NCBI GenBank assembly: GCA_027627225.1
Contig: JAPFQT010000152.1
Span: forward strand, 248,001 to 312,000
Direction of reading: 5' to 3'
Source: Congeria kusceri
Taxonomy: Eukaryota; Mollusca; Bivalvia; Myida; Dreissenidae
Length of the DNA stretch: 64,000 nt
In this document: piece by piece, positions 60,371 through 64,000 of the stretch
Layout: every line of letters begins with the position of its first letter
Numbering within the stretch: position 1 is the first letter of the stretch
The notes under the pieces: model-generated
Told to the model about the DNA's origin: nothing
Databases searched by the model: none
Seen by the model: only the letters and a program-made list of their open reading frames with translations
Program-made: the position numbers and the translations under genes

Positions 60371-60965
60371 TTAGGAAGCTTTTCCATATGTCCGTATCTC
60401 CATCCGCATTACGCAAATCCGCATCCGCCAAAAAATCGAACAAGTTGAAAACAGTCGGATTGTTTCCATATGTCCGCAGTCCGTATCCGCAAAAGCCTTC
60501 CGCAAGAACTCGCTCAGCGAGCGATTTATGCGGATGCGGGCGACATGGTATCTAACTTAGCATGTTAAACAAAAGGCTGTTATACATAAAACATTGGGAA
60601 AATAGAAAAATGGTCTAGATACACCTGGATAACTCAACCTAAGACTCACCGAGTACAATAACTCTGTAATAACGGATAACCTTTAAATAAGTCATGACAG
60701 ACGCTGTAGATAAAATTGTTGAATGCTTTATATATATTGTCTAAAATCCACCACATGTGAATGTTTTCACATACTGGCACAAATATTTGCAACCGACGTA
60801 CCGGGTAATTAAAAGTGTTCACGTTTCTTACTCAGACATTGTAACTATTTGAAATAAAGAAGAAAACTAAAATATTCGTCGTTAATTTGCGGATTCATGG
60901 AAATATTTCGTATAATATTTATGCGGATACGGATGCGAATACGGACATATGGAAAAGCGGCCTAA
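60371..60965. mobile_element. TIR-flanked MITE, about 0.6 kb
   Basis: 27-bp terminal inverted repeats at 60371-60397 and 60939-60965 differ at 2 positions. They share GCTTTTCCATATGTCCGTAT, and CCGCAT-rich sequence continues inwards. A second internal TTTCCATATGTCCGCAG lies near 60466. Ends TTAGG...CCTAA could include a 3-bp TWA target as in PIF/Harbinger, but this is only suggestive. No transposase inside. Confidence 0.8.
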
Positions 60966-61536
60966 TACTTATAAATAGCTAATGTATACGTGTACATTTT
61001 GAAGTAAGGGATTGTTGCGAAACGCGTAGTTTTAGTACCCTGTGCAAATCGTGCTTACCCGTGCAAATCGTGTGTAATATGTCACAAACGGGACTCCTTA
61101 GCCATTCTGAAATCGCAGTTTTACTTTCGATTTATATTTTCGGAAAACGAATCACGCTTGTCATTTATGCATCGGTTATCGACAAAGGTAGGTGTTGATT
61201 TTAAGTTCGTAAACTTTGTATTCCTTTTACCCTTTGTAATAAGATGAATACGAAAAAGTTTAACGTTATATAATTTTAATTTAGCAAATCGCTTGTAAAA
61301 GGTTGTAGAATAATATCCACTCTCTCGCGTAACGGAAGTTCTCGCTAAGATCGAATTTCATAAGTATTTCAAACAAATATTACATTTAACGGTTATTTTG
61401 CCGTGAACACATGTTTAACGTTTTTAAACGTTGACCAATAAGTTAAGGCTTTATAGGTCTAAACGTTTGATTTTTAGATGGAGACAACTCAAAACGATTA
61501 AGGTTACATGATTAGTCTCCCTTTTTACTTGAAACG
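60966..61536. other. No gene seen
   Basis: No supported frame; GTGCAAATCGTG occurs twice near 61042-61070. Confidence 0.45.
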
Positions 61537-63017
61537 TAGTGCTCGGTGAGCTATTGGTGTAGCGGAGTTCTCCAGCGTCGTCCATCGTCCGTTGGGACCG
61601 TTATTGCAATAAAGACTACATTTTTTATTCAATCTTGACCTAACTTGCACAGTTTGTGTATGACCATTAACTCTCTAGTCTAATGGGATTGTTATTTGGT
61701 CAGATCACACCAGTAACTCTAGAGTTATTGCCCCTTTTTCATGCAAATAAAGGGCAAAAATGCCTTTTTCCAACTTATAAACTTTATTTTCAATCCAATC
61801 TTAACCAAACTTTGACAGCTTGTGTATGACCATGAGATTATAGAAGACGCCAAACATGGGCCAGATCGTATTTTAAACACCAGAGTTATTGCCCTTTGTT
61901 TATTAAAAAATATACAAAAATGGACATTATTCAGGATTCAGACTTCATTTTTCATGCAATCTTCACCAATCTTGCACAGTTTGTCTATTACCATGGGATT
62001 ACAGTTGAAGTCGAATATAAGCAAGATCGTACCTGAAACACCAGAGTTATTGCATTTTGTGGAAAAATATGCAAAAGCAGACATTTTTCAGGATAGAGAC
62101 TTCATTTGTCATCCAATCTTCACTAATGTTGCACAGTTTGTCTATGACAGTAAGATTAAAGGTGAAGTTGAATATAAGCAAAATCGGGCAAGAAACACCA
62201 GATTTATTGCCCTTTGTTTGTGTAAAAAATATACAAAAATGGACATTATTCAGGATAGAGAGTTCATTTTTTATCCAATCGTCACCAATCGTGTACAGTT
62301 TGTCTATGAACATAAGACTACAGTTGAAGTCGAATATAAGCATGATCGAGCCAGAAACACCGGAGTTATTGCCCTTTGTGTTTGGAAAAAAAACATGAAC
62401 AAGTTATCAATGATTGGCTTGCACACACGATTTTTTATTCAATGTTTACCAAACTTACACAGTTTGCATATGACCATAAAAATTTATTGATAAAATTTGA
62501 TATCCAAGAGTTGCAAACCTTGCATGCAGTTATTTGAACATGAACATTGATCAGATGGCTTAAGAGCCTGCATTAACATCATTTATCATCATTGGACAGA
62601 AAATGATCAAAGGAAAAGCAAAACTTGACCTTTAGCACAGGCATCGCAATTATCGCATTGCAACTAGTTCTCAAAAACTGTCTGTGAAAAAGACATCAAA
62701 ACGTCCAAAAAAAATAATTAAAAAAATGTACTGTTTGTGCATTTCCAGAATTGTCGCTGACTTAATGAAAAAGGGTCAGGTAAGAATATCAAGAAAAATG
62801 ATTTGAGAACCAATAGCACAAAAACCGCACATCCACTACCGAACTCGTACTTTAGTTAGCGCATTGCACTAACCGATGTTTTAAATGAAAATTGATCCTA
62901 TCCCCCTTTTCGTATTGTTCAGATACCTTAATTTTCAAACCTGTCACAACAGTATGGTCTTCATCTGTACCAGTTCTCAGGTGAGAGCTTTGGGCCATCA
63001 TGGCCCTCCTGTTTCTA
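61537..63017 (-). mobile_element. AGGGCCA-type hairpin element, minus copy with 158-bp core array
   Basis: On the minus strand it starts at the hairpin GGGCCA-TGA-TGGCCC (62992-63006, preceded outside by AAACAGGA) with CTCTCACCTGAG, and ends GGACGATGGACGACGCTGGA and ATAGCTCACC (about 61540-61590). The core has units of about 158 bp at 61957, 62115 and 62275 (ATCTTCACCAATCTTGCACA, TTGTCTATGACCATAAGATT). The 222-residue plus frame at 61822-62490 is a product of this array and encodes no known protein. Confidence 0.7.
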
Positions 63018-63289
63018 ATTGGCATGTTTAACTACCAGTAGATCTACATTCTAGATGCAGGAAATAAAATACCTCGCAATAATGAAGTGAGGATATAATA
63101 AGTTCCTTTGAAATACATGCATAGATTTACATACATATATCCTAAAGGGACATTACAGTTTCTTTTCAAAATCGTATAAAATAGGAAATAAAAGTATAAT
63201 GCTAAACAAATGGTAGTGGCGGTGTCAACTTTTGATTTCATGCCAATGTTTGTTGGCATAATATCTAGATCAAGTTTGATAATTAGTTT

Positions 63290-64000
63290 GTAATAATAAT
63301 ATCTAGGCCAGATTTGATAACCATTTAAATCAGTCCAGGAATTGTGGAGTTAATACCATTGAATTATCTGAAATTGGCCTTTTTAGCGGTTTCCGCTCTT
63401 GATATCCAACAATGTTCATCCAATCTTCACTAAACTTCATGTTTGTGGGCATAAAAGCTCGTCAAAGTTTAATAATCAGCCAAGTCGCCTCATGAATTAT
63501 GGAGTTATGGCCCTTGAGTAATCTAAAATTAGCCTTTTTAGCCATTTCCACTCTCTAAGTCTAACAGTTTTCATCCAATCTTTACCAAACTTCATAAAAA
63601 TGTTTTCAATAATAATATATTGGTCAAGTTCATTTATCAGCCAAATCGCCCCAGGAATTGTGGAGTTATTGCCCTTGAGTTATCTGAAATTGGCCTTTTT
63701 AGCAGTTTGCGCTCTTTAGGACCAACACTGTTATTCCGATCTTCACCAATCTTCATGAAAATGTGTGCAATATCTCGGTCAAGTTTGATAACCAGTCAAA
63801 ATAGCACAGGCATTGTGATAATTATTGCCATTGAATTATCTTAAATTAGCCTTTTTTTGCGGTTTCTGCTTGCTAAGTCCGACAATGTTCATCGAATCTT
63901 CACCAAACTTCATGAACATGTTTGTGGGCATGATATCTCTGCCAGATTTAATAATCAGCCAAATCGCCCCAGGAATTGTAGGGTCATGGTCCTTGAATTA
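63290..64000. repeat. Tandem array, unit about 158 bp, runs off the window end
   Basis: GGAATTGTGGAGTTATGGCC-type starts recur near 63340, 63497, 63656, 63810 and 63970, with TTGGCCTTTTTAGCGGTTTC and TTCACCAAACTTCATGAA. No gene. Confidence 0.85.

Noticed and set aside
61822..62490. 222-residue plus-strand frame
   Set aside because: Spans several 158-bp repeat units of a transposable element; repeats of the same peptide come from the array, and no family is recognisable.

Overview
The window looks like nuclear DNA of a bivalve mollusc. It is AT-rich and intron-containing, and it is crowded with mollusc-type repeats: arrays of about 140-170 bp with GGTCAAGGTCAC motifs, elements ending in a small hairpin plus CTCTTGTTT, and tRNA-headed SINEs. 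The protein families present (giant sacsin, P2X7 C-terminal-like, THAP, PHD/OTU/MULE) also fit. There is no sign of bacterial or viral gene organisation. The species cannot be fixed from the sequence alone.

Layout. 1-10.7 kb is gene-poor: decayed repeat arrays, two oppositely oriented pieces of a LINE, an exact 80-bp tandem array, and several non-autonomous elements with internal tandem cores. 10.75-28.0 kb holds the 3' part of a giant sacsin-like gene (+). A single 15.5-kb exon is followed by two small exons that complete a C-terminal HEPN domain. The predicted product has four sacsin repeats (the first cut by the missing upstream exon), one more than vertebrate sacsin, then a J domain and HEPN. 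28-39 kb is intergenic, with degenerate repeats and a second copy of one hairpin-ended element. 39.2-43.2 kb is a long inverted repeat enclosing a nested TIR element. 43.6-44.4 kb holds a small P2X7 C-terminal-like gene (+) behind a YY1/ETS-like promoter.

45.6-55.0 kb contains a minus-strand THAP-family gene assembled from four exons with compatible phases. Its first exon has a one-base homopolymer frameshift. Inside its first intron, on the opposite strand, lies a decayed PHD finger + OTU + MULE-type transposase gene. It stays in one reading frame for nearly 3 kb but carries several stop codons. A tandem array of palindromic GGGGATTTCGGTA units abuts the THAP exon. 55-64 kb has no convincing gene. 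It holds a perfect 40-bp palindrome, a SINE, a 21-bp minisatellite open in three frames, a 0.6-kb MITE and two more tandem-repeat elements.

The sacsin-like protein would be a cytosolic co-chaperone-type protein (J domain for Hsp70, HEPN for nucleotide binding or dimerisation). The 43-55 kb genes look like an accessory, transposon-derived neighbourhood. No functional link between the two regions can be seen from sequence.
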